This document shows positions 7,334-15,253 of a stretch of DNA of 64,000 bases, piece after piece. The notes beneath the pieces were generated by a model. It was not told the DNA's origin, searched no databases, and was given only the letters and a program-made list of their open reading frames with translations. Made by a program: the position numbers and the translations under genes. Source of the DNA: Oleiharenicola sp. (GTDB lineage: Bacteria; Verrucomicrobiota; Verrucomicrobiia; Opitutales; Opitutaceae); NCBI GenBank assembly GCA_025363455.1, contig JANYDW010000031.1, positions 1-64,000 of the forward strand, in the 5' to 3' direction. The first letter of the stretch is position 1. The number at the start of each line of letters is the position of its first letter.

Positions 7334-9657
7334 ATTGAATATAGGGATAACGAAGGATCAGCCACGCCGAGGTCTTCGTCGTAGTGACCGTTCCAGAAGT
7401 AGAACTCCGTGTCGGGGAGTGGCTGGACGATGGTGCCGCGAGCAAGGGCGGTGTTAAACTCGGAGAGGTAGAAATTCACGGAGAAACGTTGCACCAGCCG
7501 CCAGTCGTCACGCGAGAGATGCTTCTCGATCCGCATCTTTGTGGCAAGCCGCTCGCCCTCGCCCCAACGAACGACGACGGAGCGGGTGTCCTCACCGATG
7601 AGCGAGCATTCCCGATGGGCGAGAGGAAAGTTGAGTGCGGCCGATGCGGCATAGGCGGGATCGTCATTAGCCGAGGCCGGGCCAAGTGTGCCATAGAGCC
7701 GGGCAAAGTAGGCGGCGTAGGTTGCGGGATCGTGCAAATCAATGCCGGGATTTTCAGCGAGGAAGGCCTCGGTAATGAGAGCGGCCTGTTTGTAGGCTCC
7801 CGGTGGCAGGCCGTGATCCTGCGGGCGGAAGATGGTGACTTCGCCCGGCTCGGCATTGCGGCCCTCACGATTGCAGCGCCCGGCGGTCTGGATGATCGAA
7901 TCAAGGGGGCCGGCGGCGCGATAAACGCGGGGGAAATCAACGTCCACGCCGGCTTCGATGAGTTGCGTCGAAATGAGGCGGCATGGCTCGGCGTGAGCGC
8001 GATCCAAGCGACGGCGCACTTCTGAAAGCTTGGTCTGGCGATGTGCAGGACACATGGCCGACGAGAGATGAAAACGATCCTCGGCGGGCATGGCGGAAAA
8101 CAGTTCGCGAGCGTGCTTCTTGAGATTCACGACACAGAGCACTTGGCGATGCTGGGCGATCTCCGCCGCGAGTTCCGGCCAAGTCGGCTGTTGATCGGCG
8201 GCCCGCCGCACAATGCGGGTGCGACGCAGGGCATCAGCCATGACCTTGGGTTGGGAGGAAATTTCTGTGGGTTGCCAGCCTCCGGGAATCGCCGCGGAAG
8301 CGGCGGCGAAAGCGGGTTGGGTAGCGGTCCCGAACACGGCGGTGACTCCATAGTCACGCACCAAGCCGGTCACTGCGGAAAGAAGCGACGGCACGAGTCG
8401 TGCAGGTAAGGTTTGAACTTCATCAAACAGCACCACGGAACCGGCAATATTATGGAGCTTGCGGCACTGGGAAGGCCGATAGCCGAACAGGCTCTCGAAA
8501 AACTGAACATTGGTGGTGACGACAATGGGCGCGTCCCAGTTCTCTTGGGCGAGCCGGGCACGACGCAGGCGTTCGTCCTCGGCATCTTGCTTCACATCGG
8601 AGCTGCGTTCACGGGGGGCGATGGCGCTGTGATGCTCGAGGACATAGTCCGCGCCGAAGTGCGGTTCAAACAGCTCGCGATAGATGCGTGCGGTTTGCTC
8701 AATGATGCTGGTGAAGGGAATGACGGCAATGATGCGGCGGAGTCGCCGGCGATCGTTGGGTGCGAGATCGCGGTTGTGGTGGGCGGCGTGCCGGAGCGCG
8801 AAAGCGAGGGAAGACAGGGTTTTGCCACTGCCAGTGGGCGCAGTGAGCGTGAAGAGTCCAGGCGGCCCTTCGGCAGCAGCCAGTGCATCTTGAAGAAGCT
8901 GGTGGCGCAGTTCGTTGACGAAGCCGGTGGAGGATTTCTTGGCCAATGCGGCGAGCAAATGGACCAAGGCCGCGTCAGGTTGAAGTGATGGAGTGGTGCG
9001 GCGGGTTGCCTGGGTCGCGTCGAAGTGCTGTTCGGTGTCGAGAAAGTCCGCATCAACGAGGGACGAGAAGATCATTCGCGTGCGAAGGGCCGTGGCGAAA
9101 TCTTTGCCGGGTGAATGAAGTGGCGTGCTTTGGGGTGGTGTAATTCCGTCGGAGTTAAGGCATGCAGTTAAGTCGGCCAGCGATTCCGGGAATCCATTCA
9201 GTTTTTCGGCAGCGCCCGGAGATTGGAGGTTTGTCAGTCTGGATTTGAGTGCTTCGAGTGAAGTTTCTGGATCATTGTCCAACAAGGCGGGCATACCGGT
9301 ATGGTGTCCTTCAATCGCAAATGCGGCCGGAAGCTGTTTTTCCAAATACGCGGCAAGAGTGCCCATTGACCAATGGTTGATGCCGTGGATCGCAGGATCA
9401 CGCAGGCGTTGTTGAAATCGTGTCGAATATTTCCCCAAGTCGTGCAGCAGGCCGGCGAGGTTGGCTTCTTCGCTGGCGCCGAAGGGGGCGGCGAACTTGG
9501 CGGCGAGATCGGCGACGTTGCGCAGGTGATCGGCGAGGGGTTGCCATTTGCCGGATGATTCGGGCAGGCGGTTGCCGTCCGCGTCCTCCGCCGTGTGGGC
9601 GTAGTAACGGGTCAAGCGGCGCTCGGGCTGGCTCTCACAATGCATGGCGCCGCTCAT
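7330..9657 (-). CDS. cas3: CRISPR-associated helicase-nuclease Cas3
   Basis: The 775-residue Cas3 is recruited by Cascade to unwind and shred target DNA. The N-terminal HD nuclease domain has His72-Asp73 in GLLHDLGKYS and further histidines in HGINHWS and EGHHTG. The helicase has Walker A TAPTGSGKT at about 273-280, a DEVQ box at 412-415 in VVLFDEVQTLPA, and motif VI QTAGRCNREG near 590. All key residues are present, so it is probably active. A TATAAT overlaps the initiator region (TATAATGAG), so leaderless transcription is possible but unproven. It begins 46 nt after the WYL regulator stop and ends overlapping cas5c. Confidence 0.97.
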   Translation of the reverse strand: MSGAMHCESQPERRLTRYYAHTAEDADGNRLPESSGKWQPLADHLRNVADLAAKFAAPFGASEEANLAGLLHDLGKYSTRFQQRLRDPAIHGINHWSMGTLAAYLEKQLPAAFAIEGHHTGMPALLDNDPETSLEALKSRLTNLQSPGAAEKLNGFPESLADLTACLNSDGITPPQSTPLHSPGKDFATALRTRMIFSSLVDADFLDTEQHFDATQATRRTTPSLQPDAALVHLLAALAKKSSTGFVNELRHQLLQDALAAAEGPPGLFTLTAPTGSGKTLSSLAFALRHAAHHNRDLAPNDRRRLRRIIAVIPFTSIIEQTARIYRELFEPHFGADYVLEHHSAIAPRERSSDVKQDAEDERLRRARLAQENWDAPIVVTTNVQFFESLFGYRPSQCRKLHNIAGSVVLFDEVQTLPARLVPSLLSAVTGLVRDYGVTAVFGTATQPAFAAASAAIPGGWQPTEISSQPKVMADALRRTRIVRRAADQQPTWPELAAEIAQHRQVLCVVNLKKHARELFSAMPAEDRFHLSSAMCPAHRQTKLSEVRRRLDRAHAEPCRLISTQLIEAGVDVDFPRVYRAAGPLDSIIQTAGRCNREGRNAEPGEVTIFRPQDHGLPPGAYKQAALITEAFLAENPGIDLHDPATYAAYFARLYGTLGPASANDDPAYAASAALNFPLAHRECSLIGEDTRSVVVRWGEGERLATKMRIEKHLSRDDWRLVQRFSVNFYLSEFNTALARGTIVQPLPDTEFYFWNGHYDEDLGVADPSLSLYSI

Positions 9658-9703
9658 TATAGGGGAAGGGGTGGGACAAAGGCTGTCACGGTGCGGAAAT
9701 TAG

Positions 9704-10738
9704 TCATCTTTCTTTCCGAGTGTGTCGGGTGGCCAAGGCAGTGGCTTCGGCGTGGATGACCTCACGCAGTTCAGTGGGGGCGAGGACCTCGATGTGGCGG
9801 CCGCAGGCGAGAATATGGCGGCGGAGGTCGGTCAGATTGTTCAGGCGGAGGGTGACTTCGATGGCGCCGTCGGGCCGGTCGGCAATGACCTGTGAGGCGT
9901 GCCAGGGGCGCTCGCGGAGGTAGGGGGCCAGATCGGCCGCGAAGGCGAGTCGGACTTCGGTTTCCTCGCTGTCCCCGGTGAAACGGCCGAGGCTCCCGCG
10001 CAGGTACGCGGGCAGATTGAAGCCAGCGGGAGGAGTAAAGGTACCCGTGGTGGCCTTGGCCCCGCGAATGCGGCAAAGGAGAAAATTCCGCGGAGCGCGG
10101 CGGCTGGAATCGTGAGCGATGAGAACCCAACGGTGATCAAGGCAGGCGAGGTGCAGAGGATGGACGAGGCGTGTTTCGGGTGGACTGCCGGCCCGCGGTT
10201 TCTGATACACGATTTGCAGAGTGCGCCGGCGGCGGATGGTTTCGAGGACCGTGGTGAACCAGCGAAGCTCGGTGGCGGCAGCGGGATCGTCGGGCTGGGA
10301 AACGAGGTCGATGATTTCTGTGGCTGGGAGCGAAACCGCCCCGCCCACGACACCGGCGATCTTGTCTAGGGCCGCGGTCAGGGCCCGACCGAGGGAAGTG
10401 CCGTGCCAGGCGGCGAAGGTGCGGCCGGCAACCGCGAGCGCGAGGGCTTCGCTGGCATCGATCCGCAGCAGAGGGAGAATGTCGCAAGGGCGGGTGTAGG
10501 CGTAGGTATGGGCGCTGCCGTCCCACTCGATCGGCGCCCCGAGTTGGTCGCGCATGAATTCGATGTCGCGCTTGATGGTGCGGGCGGAGGCATCGAGTTC
10601 TCTGGCAAGGCTGGCCGAGGTGGCAGGCCGTTGGTTGCCGAGGCGTTCGTGAATCCACAGCACACGTTGCAGTGTTGCACGGCCGCAGTCGGCTCCCGGT
10701 TTGTGAGGGGTTTTGGCTGCGGCGCGTCGGTTAGGCAT
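9704..10738 (-). CDS. WYL-domain transcriptional regulator upstream of cas3
   Basis: The 344-residue protein has an N-terminal winged helix (LARELDASARTIKRDIEFMR, a HTH_11-type recognition helix) and a C-terminal WYL domain, with RTLQIVYQKPRAG, the WVLIAHD strand (a W-V-L variant of W-Y-L) and a WCX-like tail. WYL regulators are often linked to CRISPR and other defence loci and can repress them, as Sll7009 does in Synechocystis. Here the gene is on the cas strand and 46 nt upstream of cas3, so it may be co-transcribed or autoregulated with the operon. The start at 10738 was chosen because the upstream 29 codons are not domain-like. Confidence 0.88.
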   Translation of the reverse strand: MPNRRAAAKTPHKPGADCGRATLQRVLWIHERLGNQRPATSASLARELDASARTIKRDIEFMRDQLGAPIEWDGSAHTYAYTRPCDILPLLRIDASEALALAVAGRTFAAWHGTSLGRALTAALDKIAGVVGGAVSLPATEIIDLVSQPDDPAAATELRWFTTVLETIRRRRTLQIVYQKPRAGSPPETRLVHPLHLACLDHRWVLIAHDSSRRAPRNFLLCRIRGAKATTGTFTPPAGFNLPAYLRGSLGRFTGDSEETEVRLAFAADLAPYLRERPWHASQVIADRPDGAIEVTLRLNNLTDLRRHILACGRHIEVLAPTELREVIHAEATALATRHTRKER

Positions 10739-11217
10739 AGTCAACCTTTGCCGGCGCACTTTCGCGGCGTCGGTGAATTCGTGGCGGGCCCGGGGCAAGC
10801 AAGGCAAGGTGGCCGGCGGGGTCAACGCCAGTTCTTGGACATAAGCCGAAAAGTCGGGTGGAAAACCGTGGCGGGCAGCTCGTTAGCAGGCGGGCCCACT
10901 AGCAACGGTGCGGGTGGTCAGGCGCTGCGCTTCCTTCTCGGACGCTGGCCGGACGCTGGCCGGACGCTTCAGACGCCCTATCAGGCTATGGGGGAGGGCT
11001 CAACCGGACTCATGCAGTTGAGGCGCGTATTCACTCGCGAGTGCCTGGAATGTAAGGTGGAACCCGGCCTCCGGACGGGTTCTCAGGATCCACAGGTGAA
11101 AAAACGCGTCCAGAGTGTTTAGGCCGGAGACAAGGGTAACAGAGGCCGCGTTCCACCCAATTCAATCGCCTGATCCTGGCTCAGGCTTGCTCGCGATTAA
11201 CCCAAAGCAGGGCCCCG
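10739..11217. other. Gene-free stretch between the CRISPR locus and the PilZ gene
   Basis: No gene-like frame is supported here. At 10939-10968 an 11-bp unit (CGGACGCTGGC) is tandemly repeated about 2.7 times. The promoter of the WYL-cas operon should lie in the left part, but no convincing -35/-10 pair could be chosen. Confidence 0.5.
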
Positions 11218-11967
11218 TCACTCCGCGAAGCGTTGCAAGAAAACGCGGACGTTTTCGGGGACAGCCGACGAGAGGTTGGGCAGGGTCCAACGGAAGAGCT
11301 GGCGGATCTCATCATGCAACCCGCCTGAGGTTTCGAAGACCGGCTTGCCCTGACTGGCACTGTTCTCCTCGCGGGATTCCAGCGCGTAGGGCGCGGCTGT
11401 GCCCTGGCGCAAGATGCCTCGGCAGAAGGAATCGAGCATCATGAACTCGAAGCTGTGCAGCGGACTGCCCGGCATCGCCTCCATGCGCACAGTGAGGAGG
11501 GAATCCGGTTCCGCGATGAAGACCTGCTTGATGTACCGTGGGTCGTCCTGGATGACGCGCTCCGCGGCCATCGGCTTGAGCGACTGGCCGATGACGACCG
11601 GTTGCAGGAGCTGCAGATAAGACTTTTGCAATTCGAATTCCTTAAAGACCAGGCCGAGTCCGAGGTATAGGCCGTCCTCCAAGGGTTTCAGGTGGGCGAT
11701 TCGCGCCTCGATCTCCAGCTTGTGCTGGCCGAGCGTGAGTTCAACGTGCAGGTGAAGTCCGGGGGCGAGGGCGGGATCACGGGCGACAACAAGCCCGATC
11801 CCGTTGCTGGATAAGTCGAGGATGCTCGCGGCATACTCCCGGCCGGCGTAATATGCCTTGGCCTGCAGGGGAAAATCCCGGTTAGGTTCAAACCGCTGGT
11901 TCTGGCGTTTCTCCAGCTGTTCAACCTTGGCCTTTTCGAAGTTAAATATTCGTCGGAAAATCAGCAT
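11218..11967 (-). CDS. PilZ-domain protein (paralogue 1)
   Basis: The 249-residue protein has an N-terminal PilZ domain, a c-di-GMP-binding fold, with the arginine motif in KRQNQRFEPNRDF and the D/N-x-S-x-x-G motif in DLSSNGIGL. Both halves of the usual ligand site are present. The second half (about 120-249) is not a recognised domain but is shared with the protein at 12849-13598: KSYLQLLQPVVIG and the ending EIRQLFRWTLPNLSSAVPEN. A role in c-di-GMP signalling is inferred; the target is unknown. The two paralogues flank the SOD gene. Confidence 0.82.
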   Translation of the reverse strand: MLIFRRIFNFEKAKVEQLEKRQNQRFEPNRDFPLQAKAYYAGREYAASILDLSSNGIGLVVARDPALAPGLHLHVELTLGQHKLEIEARIAHLKPLEDGLYLGLGLVFKEFELQKSYLQLLQPVVIGQSLKPMAAERVIQDDPRYIKQVFIAEPDSLLTVRMEAMPGSPLHSFEFMMLDSFCRGILRQGTAAPYALESREENSASQGKPVFETSGGLHDEIRQLFRWTLPNLSSAVPENVRVFLQRFAE

Positions 11968-12065
11968 GCCAATCTGTTAGTCCCGTCGGCTCGGCAATAC
12001 AAGCCCATCGACAGTAGCATGGCAGACCAGGTCGGTCTTGCGCCTATGGCCTATCCAGCCATGAT

Positions 12066-12809
12066 ATGACCATGACCTCCAGTGAAACTACCTCCGTATC
12101 GCGGCGTGATGCCTTGAAAATCATGGGCTCCGCCGTCGCCGCTACCGGGCTCGGGCTGAATCGTGCGACCGCCGCAGAAATCGCCGCAGATACTCTCGGA
12201 TGGGATTTGCCCGCCTTGTCCTTTGCCTACGCCGCCCTCGAGCCCCACATCGATGCGAAGACGATGGAGATTCATCATACGAAGCACCACCAAGCCTATA
12301 TCACCAACGCGAAGAAGCTCCTCGCCGACCATTCCGACCTGCTGGCGCGCGGTCCCGAGGCGCTGGTGCGCGATCTGGCGAGCGTGCCCGAGGCAATCCG
12401 CATTGGCATCCGCAACAACGCGGGCGGGCACGTGAACCACACTTTTTTTTGGAAGATCATCGCCCCGGGTGGCTTGTCGACCGCCCCGCGGCTCGAGGCG
12501 GCTCTCGCCAAGAGCTTCGGCTCAAGCGACGATTTCAAGAAGCAGTTTGCTGACGCGGCCCTGAAGCGGTTTGGCAGTGGTTGGGCGTGGCTGAGTACCA
12601 AAGCTGACGGCAAGCTCGTGATCCATTCGACCGCCAATCAGGATTCACCCTTGAGCGAGGGACTGGCGCCGATCATCGGCCTGGATGTATGGGAGCATGC
12701 TTACTACCTCCACTATCAAAACCGGCGGACGGACTATGTGACCGCCTTCTGGAATGTGCTCAACTGGACTCAGGCGGAGGCAAATTATTCCCGGATCGTG
12801 CCCGTTTGA
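12066..12809 (+). CDS. sod: Exported Fe/Mn superoxide dismutase
   Basis: The 247-residue protein is an iron/manganese superoxide dismutase. Metal ligands appear as His in HHTKHHQAYI, His in HVNHTFFW, and Asp and His in DVWEHAYYLHYQN. The NQDSPL segment is closer to manganese-type enzymes, but metal choice cannot be settled from sequence. The N-terminus has a twin-arginine-like signal, SRRDALKIMGSAVAATGLGL, then ATAAE, so the enzyme probably works outside the cytoplasm. It lies between two PilZ genes on the opposite strand. ATG at 12066 or a second ATG two codons later are both possible. Confidence 0.94.
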   Translation: MTMTSSETTSVSRRDALKIMGSAVAATGLGLNRATAAEIAADTLGWDLPALSFAYAALEPHIDAKTMEIHHTKHHQAYITNAKKLLADHSDLLARGPEALVRDLASVPEAIRIGIRNNAGGHVNHTFFWKIIAPGGLSTAPRLEAALAKSFGSSDDFKKQFADAALKRFGSGWAWLSTKADGKLVIHSTANQDSPLSEGLAPIIGLDVWEHAYYLHYQNRRTDYVTAFWNVLNWTQAEANYSRIVPV

Positions 12810-12848
12810 CGTCGTTCAACGTGCCAGGTTTCCGCTGCTGGCCCCGTC

Positions 12849-13598
12849 TCAGTGCTTGAATTCCTGCAGGAAGGCCCGGACATCCACCGGGATTTCCTTG
12901 GACAGGTTCAACATGGTCCAGTGAAAGAGCCGGCGGATTTCCTCGCGGACCTTGGGCGGGAGTTTCCGGTAGGCCGGCCCGGTTTTTTTCCGGGTCGGGA
13001 CCATCATGTATTTTCGGGAATGGATCTGCAGCTTGTCTTCGCCGAGGGCGCCCTGCACCAGGTAATCGTCCAATTGCCACAGGAAGGACTGGGGTGGGCC
13101 GCTGCTGTCGCGCTGGCACCAGACATCAAGTTCTGCGCCGGGCCGGCCGGAAAAAACGAGTTTGTGCAGGCCGGCTTCCGGCTGGCGGATATCCTCGTTC
13201 GGTACGGGCCGGAAAGCACTGCCGATGGCCACGGGCTGCAAAAGCTGCAGATAGGCTTTTTTCTCCGCGAAATCGTCGAAGCACGCCGTCAGCCCGATGC
13301 GGCAGCCGGCGGCCATCGCGCGCACATGGGCGATGCGGCAGCGGAAATCGAGCCAGACGTCGTCGATCATGAGGTGCAGCTTCGCCTCGGTGTCCCGCTG
13401 GTAGGAGGGTCCGGACACCTGCAGGCCGGCACCGCCGGGCGAGAGGTCGACGATCCGGGCGATGCGCGACTCGCCGTCGACGTCGATGGTGGCTTGCAAG
13501 GGGAAGAGGCGTCCGGGAACATGCCGTTGCGCCCGCCGACGTTCCACTTCCGGGAGCTGGGTTTCGTCGAAATCAAGGATGTGGCTGAATGGCAGCAT
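12849..13598 (-). CDS. PilZ-domain protein (paralogue 2)
   Basis: The start at 13598 gives a 249-residue product, the same length as the paralogue at 11218-11967, and aligns MLPFSHILDFDE with MLIFRRIFNFEK. The PilZ motifs are RRRAQRHVPGR and DLSPGGAGL. The shared C-terminal region includes KKAYLQLLQPVAIGSAFRPV and EIRRLFHWTMLNLSKEIPV. A longer upstream frame to 13697 exists but lacks similarity to the paralogue. The gene is divergent from the ferredoxin-like gene at 13715 and converges on the SOD gene. Confidence 0.82.
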   Translation of the reverse strand: MLPFSHILDFDETQLPEVERRRAQRHVPGRLFPLQATIDVDGESRIARIVDLSPGGAGLQVSGPSYQRDTEAKLHLMIDDVWLDFRCRIAHVRAMAAGCRIGLTACFDDFAEKKAYLQLLQPVAIGSAFRPVPNEDIRQPEAGLHKLVFSGRPGAELDVWCQRDSSGPPQSFLWQLDDYLVQGALGEDKLQIHSRKYMMVPTRKKTGPAYRKLPPKVREEIRRLFHWTMLNLSKEIPVDVRAFLQEFKH

Positions 13599-13714
13599 GC
13601 GGACGGGGGCAGGTTTGTTAGGCGGATCGCCCGGCGAGCACAAGCCCGCTCCACGAGGCCCCGCCCCTATATTCGGGTTGTTTCTCCGCCGCGCCATGCC
13701 TCATTCGTGCGGGT

Positions 13715-14050
13715 ATGAGTACGAAGACGTTCGAGGAAATTGGCCTGCCCACGGCCCGGCATCATCTTTTTCTTTGTATCGGGCCGGACTGCTGTTCGAC
13801 CGACGAGGGTCTGGCGACCTGGGAGCACCTAAAGGTTTCGCTGAAGGATCATGGTGTGCCTGCGATGCGGACCAAGGCGGCCTGCCTGCGCAAGTGCAGC
13901 GAAGGACCATGGCTCGTGGTCTATCCGGAGGGCGTCTGGTATGCGCAAGTGACCCCGGAGCGCTTCGACCGCATCCGCCGCGAACATCTGGTAGGCGGAG
14001 TGCCGGTGGCGGAGTGGGTACGGGCGGTCCAGCCACTGCGCCACGATTAG
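13715..14050 (+). CDS. Thioredoxin-like [2Fe-2S] ferredoxin
   Basis: The 111-residue protein belongs to the thioredoxin-like 2Fe-2S ferredoxin family. The cluster cysteines are in CIGPDCCS near residue 21 and in CLRKC near residue 57, and the typical [13 protein letters not shown] strand follows. Such proteins act as small electron carriers; the partner here is not evident from the neighbours. The family signature near the N-terminus (HHLFLC) supports the ATG at 13715. Confidence 0.88.
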   Translation: MSTKTFEEIGLPTARHHLFLCIGPDCCSTDEGLATWEHLKVSLKDHGVPAMRTKAACLRKCSEGPWLVVYPEGVWYAQVTPERFDRIRREHLVGGVPVAEWVRAVQPLRHD

Positions 14051-14104
14051 CCGAATGCGCTGCAAACGAAAAGCAAAGCCGCGGCTAGCAAACCCCGGCG
14101 TTGA

Positions 14105-14656
14105 TCAAGCTTCGGTAACGATGCCGACCGAGGTGCCGCGGGCGGGAATGCCGATTGAAGTGCCTCGCGCCGAAATGGCGACCTGCTGGCATTCCTGGCA
14201 GACGCCGAAAAACTCCACGACATGGCTGAGATGCGAGTAACCCTTGTCCTGCAGTCTCTGCTCAACTCCGTCGGGCAGGGTGTAATCCACCTTGTCGGTC
14301 TTGCCGCAGGATTTGCAGACGATGTGATAATGGCGGTCGACTCCGAGGGTTTGCTCGTAGAGACAGGTGCCGTTGTGCAAATAGCTGCGGCGCACCAAGC
14401 CGAGGTTCTCAAACGCCGCGAGACAACGGTAAATGGTGACTAGATCGCATGACTTGATCCCTACCTGTTGATGGATGCGTTCGATGCTGACCGGCCCGTC
14501 CAGCTTCATCAAAGTCTCGACCAAGGCGATGCGCGGCTTGGTCACGCGCATCCCGGCCATGCGTATACGGTGGCAAGCTTCATTCACCGATGCATCCAGC
14601 GCGCGCGGATTTGGCGGGCCAGAGACCGGATGATTAGACTGTGTGGCGGCTATCAT
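14105..14656 (-). CDS. Fur-family metalloregulator with a repeated C-terminal tail
   Basis: The 183-residue protein is a ferric-uptake-regulator family repressor. A winged helix (VTIYRCLAAFENLGLVRR) precedes the dimer/metal domain with DRHYHIVCKSCGK and CQECQQ, the two CxxC pairs of the structural zinc site. Fur, Zur or PerR cannot be told apart safely. The last 24 residues contain two near-copies of ARGTSIGI (ISARGTSIGIP-ARGTSVGIV), a tandem duplication also visible in DNA as a 27-nt unit around 14118-14175. This tail lies outside the family's usual end. The gene is transcribed away from the Minf_1886 gene. Confidence 0.9.
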   Translation of the reverse strand: MIAATQSNHPVSGPPNPRALDASVNEACHRIRMAGMRVTKPRIALVETLMKLDGPVSIERIHQQVGIKSCDLVTIYRCLAAFENLGLVRRSYLHNGTCLYEQTLGVDRHYHIVCKSCGKTDKVDYTLPDGVEQRLQDKGYSHLSHVVEFFGVCQECQQVAISARGTSIGIPARGTSVGIVTEA

Positions 14657-14808
14657 CTGCTGCGTTTATGAATGAAAATCAGGGGATTGCGAGCGTAAGT
14701 TTATCGCAAAAGCCACCAAATTCGGGGTCGTAAAAATCAGCCCATAATGCGCTCGGCTGCGTAGTTGCGGCCAGCTTGAGCCTGTGCTAGCAAGGAATAT
14801 ACAATAAC

Positions 14809-15237
14809 ATGCAAGACCTCGAATTTTCCGAAATCGTCGGCCTGATCTGCAAGGAGGACTCCCGCTTTGACCGTAAGGCCTATGATTTTGTCCGGCAGGC
14901 GTTGGATCACACGGTCAAGGAACTGAAGCGCAAGCAGCCCGAGCGCACCGGCAAGTCGCAACATGTTACGGGTGCCGAGTTGTTGAACGGCATTCGCGAC
15001 TACGCTCTCGATCAGTTCGGTCCGCTGACCAAGACCCTGCTGAACACCTGGGGTATTTGCCGTTGTTCCGACTTCGGCGACATCGTTTTCAATCTCATCG
15101 AGTATAATGTCTTCAGCAAGACGGAGAGCGACCGGCGCGAGGACTTCGCCGACATCTATGATTTTGACGAAGCCTTCGTGAAGCCCTTCCAGCCGGCCGG
15201 TTCCCGCCGCTCGCGGGGCGCGCCAGGTTCGGCCTGA
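14809..15237 (+). CDS. Minf_1886 family protein (Verrucomicrobia/Planctomycetes restricted)
   Basis: The 142-residue protein matches the Minf_1886 family (a verrucomicrobial and planctomycete conserved protein of unknown function) by its pattern FDRKAYDFVRQALD, TGAELLNGIRDYALDQFGP and WGICRCSDFGDIVFNLIE, ending in a D/E-rich DFADIYDFDEAF. No catalytic motif is evident. It begins after a divergent region shared with the Fur gene and is followed after 16 nt by the M16 protease, so the two may be co-transcribed. Confidence 0.85.
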   Translation: MQDLEFSEIVGLICKEDSRFDRKAYDFVRQALDHTVKELKRKQPERTGKSQHVTGAELLNGIRDYALDQFGPLTKTLLNTWGICRCSDFGDIVFNLIEYNVFSKTESDRREDFADIYDFDEAFVKPFQPAGSRRSRGAPGSA

Positions 15238-15253
15238 GTCGCCTTTCCGCTCA

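Noticed and set aside
13599-13697. Longer start of the second PilZ protein
   Set aside because: The extra 33 codons have no match in the paralogue, which aligns exactly from the methionine at 13598.
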